7,024 nucleotides of DNA from Hyphomicrobiales bacterium (GTDB lineage Bacteria; Pseudomonadota; Alphaproteobacteria; Rhizobiales; Xanthobacteraceae). A program made the position numbers and the translations under genes. Where the stretch lies: NCBI GenBank assembly GCA_026400425.1, contig JAPLPC010000132.1:4718-11741 (forward strand), read 5' to 3'. The notes beneath the pieces were generated by a model. That model saw only the letters and a program-made list of their open reading frames with translations. It was not told where the DNA came from and ran no database searches. This document shows positions 1 through 5,267 of this stretch, in pieces (positions within the stretch are counted from its first letter, which is position 1; the number at the start of each line of letters is the position of its first letter).

Positions 1-7
1 TCCGCAT

Positions 8-22
8 GTTCTTATTTTGTTC
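8..22. promoter_or_regulatory. LexA (SOS) box, alphaproteobacterial type
   Basis: The sequence reads GTTC, seven bases (TTATTTT), then GTTC, an exact match to the GTTC-N7-GTTC operator known for LexA in alphaproteobacteria. LexA represses DNA-damage genes from such sites until RecA-stimulated self-cleavage. The direct-repeat half-sites and T-rich spacer fit. It is immediately followed by TTGACA (23-28), so a bound repressor would block a rightward promoter; a leftward gene beyond the window edge is equally possible. No SOS gene is visible to the right. The match is seen; the function is inferred. Confidence 0.7.
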
Positions 23-51
23 TTGACATCCGATCGCCTTTAGGTTGTTGT
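23..51 (+). promoter_or_regulatory. candidate sigma-70 promoter next to the LexA box
   Basis: A perfect -35 hexamer TTGACA (23-28) is followed after 17 bases by TGTTGT (46-51), which matches only three of six -10 positions. The -35 abuts the GTTC-N7-GTTC box, the arrangement expected of a LexA-repressed promoter. What it would transcribe is unclear: the first ORF with a plausible ribosome-binding site is a 16-codon frame at 82-132. The promoter is therefore tentative. Confidence 0.35.
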
Positions 52-522
52 GGCCTGGTCTTGTTAGTGAGGGGACGTTTCATGAGACGTCTTGAAGCGG
101 AAGGAGATGCGGCGCCTGCGGGCCGGGGATGACGTATCCCTTGCACTCGGGAGGTCGGAGGTCACCGTCCGGGCCCAATACGGGGCTCTGCCGCTCATGC
201 GCGGCTGGACGTGGTGCGGGTGCAGGCGGAGAAATCCGTCGGATGGCATCCAATGGGATGCGCCCAGTACCCGGAAGAACGGTCCTTCGGCTGAAAAGAC
301 GTCGCGGTAGTGCGCCGTAAGGCGTTGCGCGGCTCAGGCCGGCTGGCGATCCAGCCGGCACGGGCAGCGACCACTTCACTCAAGTGCGCCTTGCGGCGTA
401 CCACCTCCCCTCGTCTTCGCGCGGGGAGAAATGCTCACACCTCGGACGCGCAAGCGCCGCGAGAACGGGATAACGTGGCTGTTTGACAGGTCGATCAGGA
501 AGCGACGCGCGGAGGCGTGAAG
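52..522. other. long non-coding stretch with several hairpins
   Basis: About 470 bases with no convincing gene on either strand; the open frames here are short, mutually overlapping and have no recognisable protein content. It holds an 18-bp near-palindrome at 74-91 (GACGT-TCATGA-ACGTC with one mismatched pair). There is a small hairpin at 126-140 (GGGAT/ATCCC) and a perfect 9-bp stem with a CGAT loop at 338-359 (GCCGGCTGG/CCAGCCGGC). Two similar short hairpins TGCGCC-N4-GGCGT lie near 311-325 and 386-400. A CTCCCC/GGGGAG pair lies at 405-428. No T-run follows the 338-359 stem, so it is not a classical terminator. It may be intergenic repeat debris or contain an unrecognised small RNA. Confidence 0.5.
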
Positions 523-695
523 TCTCCCTCCCCGGAGTGCAGCGAATGGGGAGGGTCCGCCGATAGGCGGGGGCGGGGTCTCTCCCCACGGGAGCACGGA
601 GCATGGGGATGGACCCCACCCGTCTCAAAGCTTGCTGGACGCTCGCTTTGATCCACCCTCCCCACGGCGCCGCCCCGCGGCTTGGGGGAGGGAGA
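523..695. repeat. 173-bp nested inverted repeat downstream of hemE
   Basis: Arms pair at successive levels. Bases 523-533 (TCTCCCTCCCC) are the exact reverse complement of 685-695. Bases 547-556 pair with 655-664 over 10 bp. Bases 571-580 (GGGCGGGGTC) pair with 612-621 with one mismatch. Bases 583-587 pair with 605-609, and 625-631 (TCAAAGC) pair with 645-651. The GGGGAGGG-type arms can also pair locally (526-533 with 548-555, 656-663 with 685-692), so alternative cruciforms are possible. I recall similar elements as dispersed intergenic repeats in Bradyrhizobium-type genomes, but could not check. It ends nine bases beyond the hemE stop codon, so it may end or stabilise the hemE transcript. 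Confidence 0.75.
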
Positions 696-703
696 AGCGG
701 AGC

Positions 704-1807
704 CTAGCCTTTGAACGCCCGCACCCGCTTCACCATCTGCTCCACATGGGCGACCGGCGTTTCCGGCTGAATCCCATGGCCGAGATTGAAGATGAAACGC
801 CCACCAGCATAATTCGCCAGCACGTCGTCCACCGCGCGGTCCAGCGCGGCGCCGCCGGCGATCAGCACCAGGGGATCGAGATTGCCCTGCACGGCGACGC
901 GGCTCTGCACGTGGTCGCGCACGAAGCCGGGCTCGGCGGCCCAGTCGATGCTGACCGCATCGACGGAGGTGGCCGCGACATAAGACGGCAGCAGCGCGCC
1001 GGCGCCGCGCGGAAAGCCGATGATCTTGGCAGCCGGCACCTTGGCGCGCACGCCGTCGACGATGCGCTTCGTCGGCTCCACCGACCAGCGCTGGAATTCA
1101 GCGGCGGGCAGCACGCCGGCCCAGGTGTCGAAGATCTGCAGCACCTCGGCGCCGGCCTCGAGCTGGCGCAGCAGATACTGGATCGAGTTCTCCACGATCA
1201 CGTCGATGATCGCGGCGAAGGCGTCGGGATGCCGATAGGCCATCATCCGCGCCGGGCCCTGATCGGGGGTGCCGCGGCCGGCCACCATATAGGTCGCCAC
1301 CGTCCACGGTGCGCCGCAGAATCCGATCAGCGTCACCTTGGGATCGAGCGCGGCGCGGACCCGGCGCAGCGCCTCGAACACCGGATCGAGTTTGGTGAAA
1401 TCCGCGGCGCGCGCCAGCGTCGCCACCTGCTCGGGGCGATCGAGCGGATCCAGCCGCGGGCCTTCGCCGGCCTCGAAACGCACGCTGCGGCCGAGCGCAT
1501 AGGGGATCACCAGAATGTCCGAGAAGATGATCGCGGCGTCGAAACCAAAACGGCGGATCGGCTGCAGCGTCACTTCGGTGGCGAATTCCGGATTGAAGCA
1601 GAGATCGAGGAAGCCGCCTGCGGTCTCGCGGACCTTGCGATATTCCGGCAGATAGCGCCCGGCCTGGCGCATCATCCACAGCGGCGGCGTCGCCTGGCGC
1701 TGGCCGTCGAGCACGTCGAGAAAGGGTTTTGCAGGCTGGGACGCAGGGTGGGACAAAGGCGTGATCCGCAAGGGGCTGGGGCAAGGGCTGTGCGGAGTTT
1801 GATACAC
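704..1807 (-). CDS. hemE: uroporphyrinogen decarboxylase (HemE)
   Basis: HemE removes the four acetate carboxyl groups of uroporphyrinogen III to give coproporphyrinogen III, a cytosolic, cofactor-free step of heme (and bacteriochlorophyll) synthesis. The first family signature is clear at residues 41-57 (PPLWMMRQAGRYLPEYR), with the substrate-binding arginines R47 and R51. The catalytic aspartate lies in FSDILV (D97) and the second signature GFCGAPWT at 162-169, followed by Y173. NLDP and FNLGHGI (H344) near the end complete the active site. At 367 residues it is about 20 longer than usual because the outermost start is a GTG with a poor ribosome-binding site. In-frame TTG codons at residues 13 and 18 would give 355 or 350 residues; the second has a weak CGGA upstream. 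It is divergent from hemF, with 130 bp between them, and is followed by a large palindromic repeat. Identity is very secure; the start is not. Confidence 0.96.
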   Translation of the reverse strand: MYQTPHSPCPSPLRITPLSHPASQPAKPFLDVLDGQRQATPPLWMMRQAGRYLPEYRKVRETAGGFLDLCFNPEFATEVTLQPIRRFGFDAAIIFSDILVIPYALGRSVRFEAGEGPRLDPLDRPEQVATLARAADFTKLDPVFEALRRVRAALDPKVTLIGFCGAPWTVATYMVAGRGTPDQGPARMMAYRHPDAFAAIIDVIVENSIQYLLRQLEAGAEVLQIFDTWAGVLPAAEFQRWSVEPTKRIVDGVRAKVPAAKIIGFPRGAGALLPSYVAATSVDAVSIDWAAEPGFVRDHVQSRVAVQGNLDPLVLIAGGAALDRAVDDVLANYAGGRFIFNLGHGIQPETPVAHVEQMVKRVRAFKG

Positions 1808-1855
1808 GCTCGGCCCGGACTTGGCGAGGCGGGGCCCGCGCCGCCCGGTGCATTG

Positions 1856-1869
1856 TTGATATATCTCAA
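1856..1869. promoter_or_regulatory. FixK/FNR-type box between hemE and hemF
   Basis: TTGAT-ATAT-CTCAA differs at one base from the FNR consensus TTGAT-N4-ATCAA, and its core TTGA-N6-TCAA is perfectly symmetric, as in FixK sites of Bradyrhizobium. Such CRP/FNR-family regulators activate genes at low oxygen. The centre lies 75 bp before the hemF ATG and 55 bp before the hemE GTG. An AT-rich -10 (TATAAC, 1895-1900) exists only on the hemF side, with no good -35, as expected of an activator-dependent promoter. The sequence match is seen; regulator identity and direction are inferred. Confidence 0.62.
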
Positions 1870-1894
1870 GGTGTCCTCATGGGCCAAAGCCGCA

Positions 1895-1900
1895 TATAAC
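1895..1900 (+). promoter_or_regulatory. candidate hemF -10 hexamer
   Basis: TATAAC matches five of six consensus -10 positions in an otherwise GC-rich leader, 38 bp before the hemF ATG. Transcription would start near 1906-1907, putting the upstream TTGA-N6-TCAA box at about -44, close to the -41.5 position typical of class II FNR activation. No -35 hexamer is apparent at 1872-1877 (TGTCCT). Confidence 0.45.
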
Positions 1901-1937
1901 GCGCAGCAGCGCCCCCGATTTCAGGCCGAAGACACAG

Positions 1938-2743
1938 ATGACATCAGCCATCCCCCCCGCCATCGACGCGCAGCGCGCGCATGCCAAACAGTGGTTCGAA
2001 AGCCTCCGCGATCGCATCTGCAGCGAAATCGAGACGCTGGAGCGCGAGGCGCCGGAAACGCTGTTTCCAGGCGCGCCGGCGCGGTTCGATTTCCGGCCCT
2101 GGACGCGCAAGACCGGCAGCGGCGGCGGGGTCGGCGGGTTTCTGTCGGGCGGCCGGCTGTTCGAGAAAATCGGTATCCACACCTCGTCGGCCAATGGTCG
2201 ATTGTCGCCGGAGATGGCGCGCGGGTGCCCACGGTGCATATGAACACGCGTTTCCTCGCCACCTCGGTCGGCTGGTTCGGCGGCGGCGCGGATCTGACGC
2301 CGATGCTGCCCGATCAGCGCAAGCCCGACGCGCCGGATACGATCACGTTCCACGCTGCCATGCGCGCCGCCTGCGATGCGCATGATCCCGGCTACTACAC
2401 AAAGTTCAAGGCCTGGGCCGACGACTACTTCTTCCTGCCGCATCGCGGCGTCACCCGCGGCGTCGGCGGCATCTTCTACGATCAGCTCAGCGTTGATTTC
2501 GACAAGGATTTCGCCTTCACCCGCGATGTCGGCGACGCGTTTCTCGACGTCTATCCGCGCATCGTCCGCACCCGGATGCAGGAGCCCTGGAGCGACGACG
2601 AGCGCGCCCAGCAGCTGGAAACCCGCGGGCTCTATGTCGAGTTCAACCTGCTCTACGACAAAGGCACCACCTTCGGCCTGCAGACCGGCGGCAATATCGA
2701 AACCATCCTGAGCTCGATGCCGCCCGTTGTGAGCTGGAAGTGA
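1938..2743 (+). pseudogene. hemF: broken oxygen-dependent coproporphyrinogen III oxidase (hemF)
   Basis: HemF uses O2 to decarboxylate coproporphyrinogen III to protoporphyrinogen IX. The gene starts at ATG 1938 (MTSAIPPAIDAQ...) and reads in frame through GGVGGFLSGGRLFEKIGIH and SSANGRLSPEM to about 2216. It then stops at TGA 2241-2243. From about 2219 the family continues in the next frame: ARVPTVHMNTR, WFGGGADLTPML, DDYFFLPHRGVTRGVGGIFYD, GLYVEFNLLYDKGTTFGLQTGG, ending MPPVVSWK. By recall, intact homologues carry about 25-28 more residues between SPEM and VPTVH, including a GISLxxHxxNP-like strand with a histidine reported essential in E. coli HemF (His96). About 269 of roughly 300 residues remain. 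So this is a deletion of about 73-76 bp that also shifts the frame, not a single-base sequencing slip. The old stop overlaps ATG 2240-2242, so a 167-residue C-terminal piece could still be made, but without the VPTVH histidine. Oxidase activity is very unlikely. Confidence 0.88.
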
Positions 2744-2747
2744 TTTC

Positions 2748-2771
2748 CTTCTCCCCGCTTGCGGGGAGAGG
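2748..2771. repeat. short CTCCCCGC/GCGGGGAG palindrome between convergent genes
   Basis: CTCCCCGC (2751-2758), TT, GCGGGGAG (2761-2768) form a near-perfect palindrome; with flanks it extends to CCT...AGG. It fills most of the 37 bp between the hemF stop and the heme oxygenase stop. A copy sharing the 16-base core CTCCCCGCTTGCGGGG lies at the right edge of the window. No U-tract follows on either strand, so it is a dispersed palindromic repeat that may act as a transcript-end barrier rather than a classical terminator. Confidence 0.65.
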
Positions 2772-2780
2772 TTAAGACGC

Positions 2781-3449
2781 TCACGCCACCCGCTCGCCGT
2801 CGATCGCCTTCTGCACCGCCCACGAAATATCCGTGTTGAGCTGAAACGCCACCGAGCCTTCGTCGACGATCGCCTGCTTCTGCGTGGCGCGCCGGCCGGC
2901 ATCGTCCAGCGCATTCCGGTAGTCGTTTTTCAGCGCCGCCAAATCGGCATGCGCAGGGAAGTCGTAGAAAGTGAGTTCGTTCGGCGCGAGGCCCGGCTTC
3001 CTGGCCAGCAGCTTCTTGAGGATCTGGCCGCCGGAGAGATCGCCGAGATAACGCGTATAGGCGTGCGCGATCAGCAATTCGCCGTTGCCCGCTGCGGCAT
3101 CCGCGATGCGCCTGGCATAGGCGCTGCCTTCGGCGAGCACCGGCACCTGCGCAAAGTCGCCGCCGCACAGTGCGGCAAGATCGGCCTTGAGCGCAGTGGT
3201 GCGGTCGAGCCGATAAGCGGCGAGCGCGCCCAGCAGCGGCGAGTCGCGATGCGCGTCGAGCCCGGCTTCCAGTGCCTGATAGGCCGGCAGCAGGTTCCGC
3301 TGCAGCAGGATGTAACCATCGCGGTTGGCTTCGCCGCGCAGGAGATCGCGGATGATGCCGGAACGCTCCGCTTCGGTATGTTGGGTCTTGGTCGACAGAT
3401 ACTGGTCGGTCACGACGCTGGCGGGCGCGGTGGAATGGGGCGTCGTCAT
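2781..3449 (-). CDS. heme oxygenase (biliverdin-producing)
   Basis: This enzyme opens the heme ring with O2 and electrons to release biliverdin, CO and Fe2+, serving iron recovery from heme or bilin supply for bacteriophytochromes. The diagnostic motif YTRYLGDLSGGQ is at residues 131-142, with the distal-pocket aspartate D137 in GDLSGG. The proximal heme ligand is most likely H24 in TKTQHTEAE, aligning with the TxxxHxxAE of HO-1 and HmuO. ANRDGYILLQRNLLPAYQALE (41-61) and VDEGSVAFQLNTDISWAVQ near the end match the family helices. At 222 residues with no membrane tail it is a typical soluble bacterial form. I chose ATG 3447-3449 because GGAGA lies a few bases upstream and the frame before it (back to 3599) has no family similarity. 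It is convergent with broken hemF and divergent from fbp. No bacteriophytochrome or heme-uptake gene is in the window, so the physiological role (hmuO-like or bphO-like) is open. Confidence 0.93.
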   Translation of the reverse strand: MTTPHSTAPASVVTDQYLSTKTQHTEAERSGIIRDLLRGEANRDGYILLQRNLLPAYQALEAGLDAHRDSPLLGALAAYRLDRTTALKADLAALCGGDFAQVPVLAEGSAYARRIADAAAGNGELLIAHAYTRYLGDLSGGQILKKLLARKPGLAPNELTFYDFPAHADLAALKNDYRNALDDAGRRATQKQAIVDEGSVAFQLNTDISWAVQKAIDGERVA

Positions 3450-3487
3450 GAGGTCTCCGGCATCAACGTCGGCAAATTGCGGCCGGC

Positions 3488-3521
3488 ACCATAGCAGCCG
3501 CAGGAAATGCCACAAGTTTCC
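3488..3521 (-). promoter_or_regulatory. candidate heme oxygenase promoter with a small dyad
   Basis: On the minus strand TTGTGG (3515-3510) and TATGGT (3493-3488) are separated by 16 bases, giving weak -35 and fair -10 matches about 40 bp before the chosen ATG. A dyad GGAAA-N9-TTTCC (3503-3521) overlaps the -35. I see no RirA or Irr consensus site here, so iron control is not shown. Confidence 0.3.
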
Positions 3522-3597
3522 GTGGGTTGGAAGGATTCGACGCTTGTCGGGCCGCGATCCGGCGTGCCAGAACGCAGCGAGATAATCCGGAGATAGC

Positions 3598-4605
3598 ATG
3601 ACTGCCCCGATCGACCTGTCCCGCCATATCGCCGATTTCGCCGGTCAGGACCCGCTCCGTCAGACCGTCGCTTCCGCCGTCGCGGCGTTTGCTGCGACGT
3701 CGATCGAGATTGCCGAGCTGATCGGCCGCGGTGCGCTGGCCGGCATCACCGGCGCTGCGCAAGGCAGCGAGAATGCCGATGGCGATGTGCAGAAGGATCT
3801 CGACGTCCGCGCCGACGCGATGGTGCGCGCGGCGCTGGCCGATGTGCCATGGGGCGCGCTGGCGTCCGAGGAAGCGGAGACGGCGGAGATCCGCGACGGC
3901 GGCGGTGTCATCGACATCGCCTATGATCCGCTCGACGGGTCGTCCAATATCGAAACCAACATGACCATCGGCACGATCTTCTCGATCATGCCATCGGTCG
4001 CGGATCAAACGCCGTTTACCTCGCCGGGTACGGCGCAACTCGCCGCCGGCTTCGTCGTCTACGGCCCGCAGACATCGCTGGTGCTGACTCTCGGCGACGG
4101 CGTCCACATCTTCACGCTCGATCGCGCCGCAGGGGTTTACCGGCGCACCCACGCCGATCTGCGCATCGCGGCCGATTGCACCGAATACGCCATCAACGCA
4201 TCGAACTATCGCCACTGGGAAGCCCCGGTGCGCGATTTCGTCGATCAGTGCCTTGCCGGCCGGGACGGCGTGAAGGCGAAGAATTTCAACATGCGCTGGA
4301 TCGCGGCACTGGTCGCCGAAGTCTATCGCATCCTGGTGCGCGGCGGCCTGTTCCTGTATCCGGGCGACGCCCGCACCGGCTATGGCGATGGCCGCCTGCG
4401 GCTGGTCTATGAGGCGCATCCGATGGCCTTCATCGTCGAGCAGGCCGGCGGCGCAGCGTCCACGGGTCGGCAGCGCATTCTCGACGTGGCGCCGACCGCA
4501 ATCCATCAGCGCATCCCGCTGATCATGGGCGCAAAGAACGAAGTGGCCTGCATCGAAGCGCTGCATCGCAATGCTGATGGCCTGTCCGCACAGGCGGCGG
4601 AATAG
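3598..4605 (+). CDS. fbp: class 1 fructose-1,6-bisphosphatase
   Basis: It hydrolyses fructose 1,6-bisphosphate to fructose 6-phosphate in gluconeogenesis (and, in autotrophs, the Calvin cycle, where it is often called cbbF). The metal-binding acidic pair is in ASEEAE (E91, E92), followed by the signature DPLDGSSNI at 110-118 with D110 and D113. Further family blocks are GTIFSI, AGFVVYGPQTSLVLT, KNFNMRW and YPGDARTGYGDGRLRLVYEAHPMAFIVEQAGG. The C-terminal part GRQRILDVAPTAIHQRIPLIMG is also typical. At 335 residues it matches the E. coli enzyme (about 332). The ATG has GGAG a few bases upstream. DPLDGSSN plus the C-terminal FBPase blocks argue against an inositol monophosphatase. It is divergent from heme oxygenase (148 bp between) and no other cbb gene is present, so a general gluconeogenic role is as likely as CO2 fixation. 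Confidence 0.95.
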   Translation: MTAPIDLSRHIADFAGQDPLRQTVASAVAAFAATSIEIAELIGRGALAGITGAAQGSENADGDVQKDLDVRADAMVRAALADVPWGALASEEAETAEIRDGGGVIDIAYDPLDGSSNIETNMTIGTIFSIMPSVADQTPFTSPGTAQLAAGFVVYGPQTSLVLTLGDGVHIFTLDRAAGVYRRTHADLRIAADCTEYAINASNYRHWEAPVRDFVDQCLAGRDGVKAKNFNMRWIAALVAEVYRILVRGGLFLYPGDARTGYGDGRLRLVYEAHPMAFIVEQAGGAASTGRQRILDVAPTAIHQRIPLIMGAKNEVACIEALHRNADGLSAQAAE

Positions 4606-4681
4606 CCAACTACACTTGGTGATTTGAGAGATTCAAAGCTGCAGGGCTTCTAAAGTTCGGGCCCCGAAAGCGGTTGAGCAG

Positions 4682-4716
4682 CGCAACCTCGCAGCCTAGA
4701 CAGGAGCGGGGTTGCG
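4682..4716 (+). promoter_or_regulatory. leader hairpin abutting the ribosome-binding site
   Basis: CGCAACCTCGC (4682-4692) pairs with GCGGGGTTGCG (4706-4716) over 11 bp with a single G-U pair, closing a 13-base loop AGCCTAGACAGGA. The stem ends at the first base of GAAGGAA (4716-4722), the likely Shine-Dalgarno of the next gene, whose ATG is at 4729. Such a stem could influence ribosome access or protect the 5' end. Alternatively it is a transcript-end hairpin of fbp, but no T-run follows. The structure is seen; the role is inferred. Confidence 0.5.
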
Positions 4717-4728
4717 AAGGAAACGCTC

Positions 4729-5052
4729 ATGCTGCCACAGCCGGTCAAAGCCACCGATATCACCGACGAACAATCGGCACAGGCCTTTCTCGACCAGTCC
4801 ATCATGACGACGTTCTGCCGGGTAATTGACACATCGCGGATGCCCCCCGATGTGGTGATGACGTTGCTGGCCAAGGCGCTCGGGCGGACCTATCGCGAAG
4901 TGGCTGCTGCCCATCGGGATGGAGGGTGCCCTTGCGGCTGGTGCCCGCAACCGGCTGCGGATATCGAAAACCTGCGCAACTCGCTCGAAGATGCCGCAGC
5001 GCCGCGCCGCAGCGATGATTTGCTGAGCATGGTGGCTGCCGGAAGAGCCTGA
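4729..5052 (+). CDS. 107-residue protein with CPCGWC motif, function unknown
   Basis: I do not recognise a named family. The frame has a good ribosome-binding site (AAGGAA, spacing about six) and codon use like its neighbours, so it is probably real. Residues 10-60 look like a helical domain (TDEQSAQAFLDQSIMTTFCRVID ... PPDVVMTLLAKALGRTYREVAAAHRDG). A compact C-x-C-x-x-C cluster follows at 67-72 (C67, C69, C72), followed by P73. C30 is a possible fourth ligand. The cluster could bind zinc or an Fe-S centre, or act in redox chemistry, but no His/Cys pattern settles this. There is no signal peptide or membrane segment, so it should be cytosolic. It is separated by 123 bp from fbp and by 215 bp from the next gene, with hairpins on both sides, suggesting a single-gene transcript. 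Confidence 0.72.
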   Translation: MLPQPVKATDITDEQSAQAFLDQSIMTTFCRVIDTSRMPPDVVMTLLAKALGRTYREVAAAHRDGGCPCGWCPQPAADIENLRNSLEDAAAPRRSDDLLSMVAAGRA

Positions 5053-5099
5053 TCTGAACTTGGCCTGATCTGCTCGCGCCTTCGGCTATTGCAATGCAA

Positions 5100-5131
5100 A
5101 ACCGTTCTCGCCGTGACCGGCGAGGGCGGTT
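5100..5131 (+). terminator. terminator-like hairpin after the 107-residue gene
   Basis: AACCG (5100-5104) and CTCGCC (5107-5112) pair with GGCGAG (5119-5124) and CGGTT (5127-5131), making 11 bp with a 2x2 internal loop and a GTGACC apical loop. It lies about 50 bp beyond the stop codon and is preceded by AAAA. The downstream GTCGTTGCT is only mildly T-rich, so termination may be weak or assisted; the symmetric stem could also work on the minus strand (followed by TTTTGC). Confidence 0.5.
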
Positions 5132-5162
5132 GTCGTTGCTGCGATGGTCTCACGATAGTCTG

Positions 5163-5192
5163 ATGACACGGTTGCCCGGATTTTGCTAAATT
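5163..5192 (+). promoter_or_regulatory. candidate promoter of the ThDP enzyme gene
   Basis: ATGACA (5163-5168, five of six -35 positions) is followed after 18 bases by TAAATT (5187-5192). A TG at 5184-5185 gives an extended -10. The predicted start near 5199 would fall inside the TTTAGGCCTAAA palindrome, leaving a leader of about 24 or 69 bases depending on the start codon used. Confidence 0.45.
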
Positions 5193-5206
5193 GCTTTAGG
5201 CCTAAA
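5186..5206. promoter_or_regulatory. operator-like palindrome TTTAGGCCTAAA with a third half-site
   Basis: TTTAGGCCTAAA (5195-5206) is a perfect 12-bp palindrome in a low-GC patch. An extra CTAAA at 5186-5190 makes three CTAAA/TTTAG half-sites in 21 bp. It overlaps the predicted -10 and start point of the downstream gene, a placement typical of a repressor site. The half-sites loosely resemble the TTTAG/CTAAA arms of the Irr iron-control element, but the spacing differs. The cognate regulator is not in the window. Confidence 0.5.
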
Positions 5207-5267
5207 CTTTCTGGCCCGATCCTTGAATGAATGTCGCGACCTTCGTTGCTTCCAGCCGAGTGACCGC

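Noticed and set aside
92..404. Short overlapping ORFs of 60-100 codons on both strands near the left end
   Set aside because: They overlap each other in several frames, lack ribosome-binding sites and show no recognisable protein features; expected by chance in GC-rich DNA.
1..703. tRNA, tmRNA, 6S or SRP RNA in the gene-free left end
   Set aside because: I looked for their conserved elements and overall folds and found no match; the hairpins present look like intergenic repeats.
632..2743. A 703-codon open frame on the plus strand running antisense to all of hemE and into the second half of hemF
   Set aside because: Its first two thirds are low-complexity His/Arg/Gly-rich antisense translation of hemE; only the last 174 residues are real HemF. 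The fusion exists because the hemF deletion shifted the frame.
1877..2914. 345-codon minus-strand frame across hemF
   Set aside because: It is the opposite-strand shadow of hemF, with no recognisable domains and overlapping both the hemF and heme oxygenase coding regions.
3450..3599. N-terminal extension of heme oxygenase to an upstream ATG at 3599
   Set aside because: The extra 50 residues have no family similarity, run through the intergenic region into the fbp start, and the downstream ATG has a good GGAGA site.
3463..4566. 367-codon minus-strand frame across fbp
   Set aside because: Antisense shadow of a strongly supported FBPase; composition is typical of reverse-strand reading of a GC-rich gene.
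3600..4605. Inositol monophosphatase instead of FBPase
   Set aside because: The DPLDGSSN motif, the KNFNMRW block and the C-terminal YEAxPMAFIxEQAGG region are specific to class 1 FBPase.
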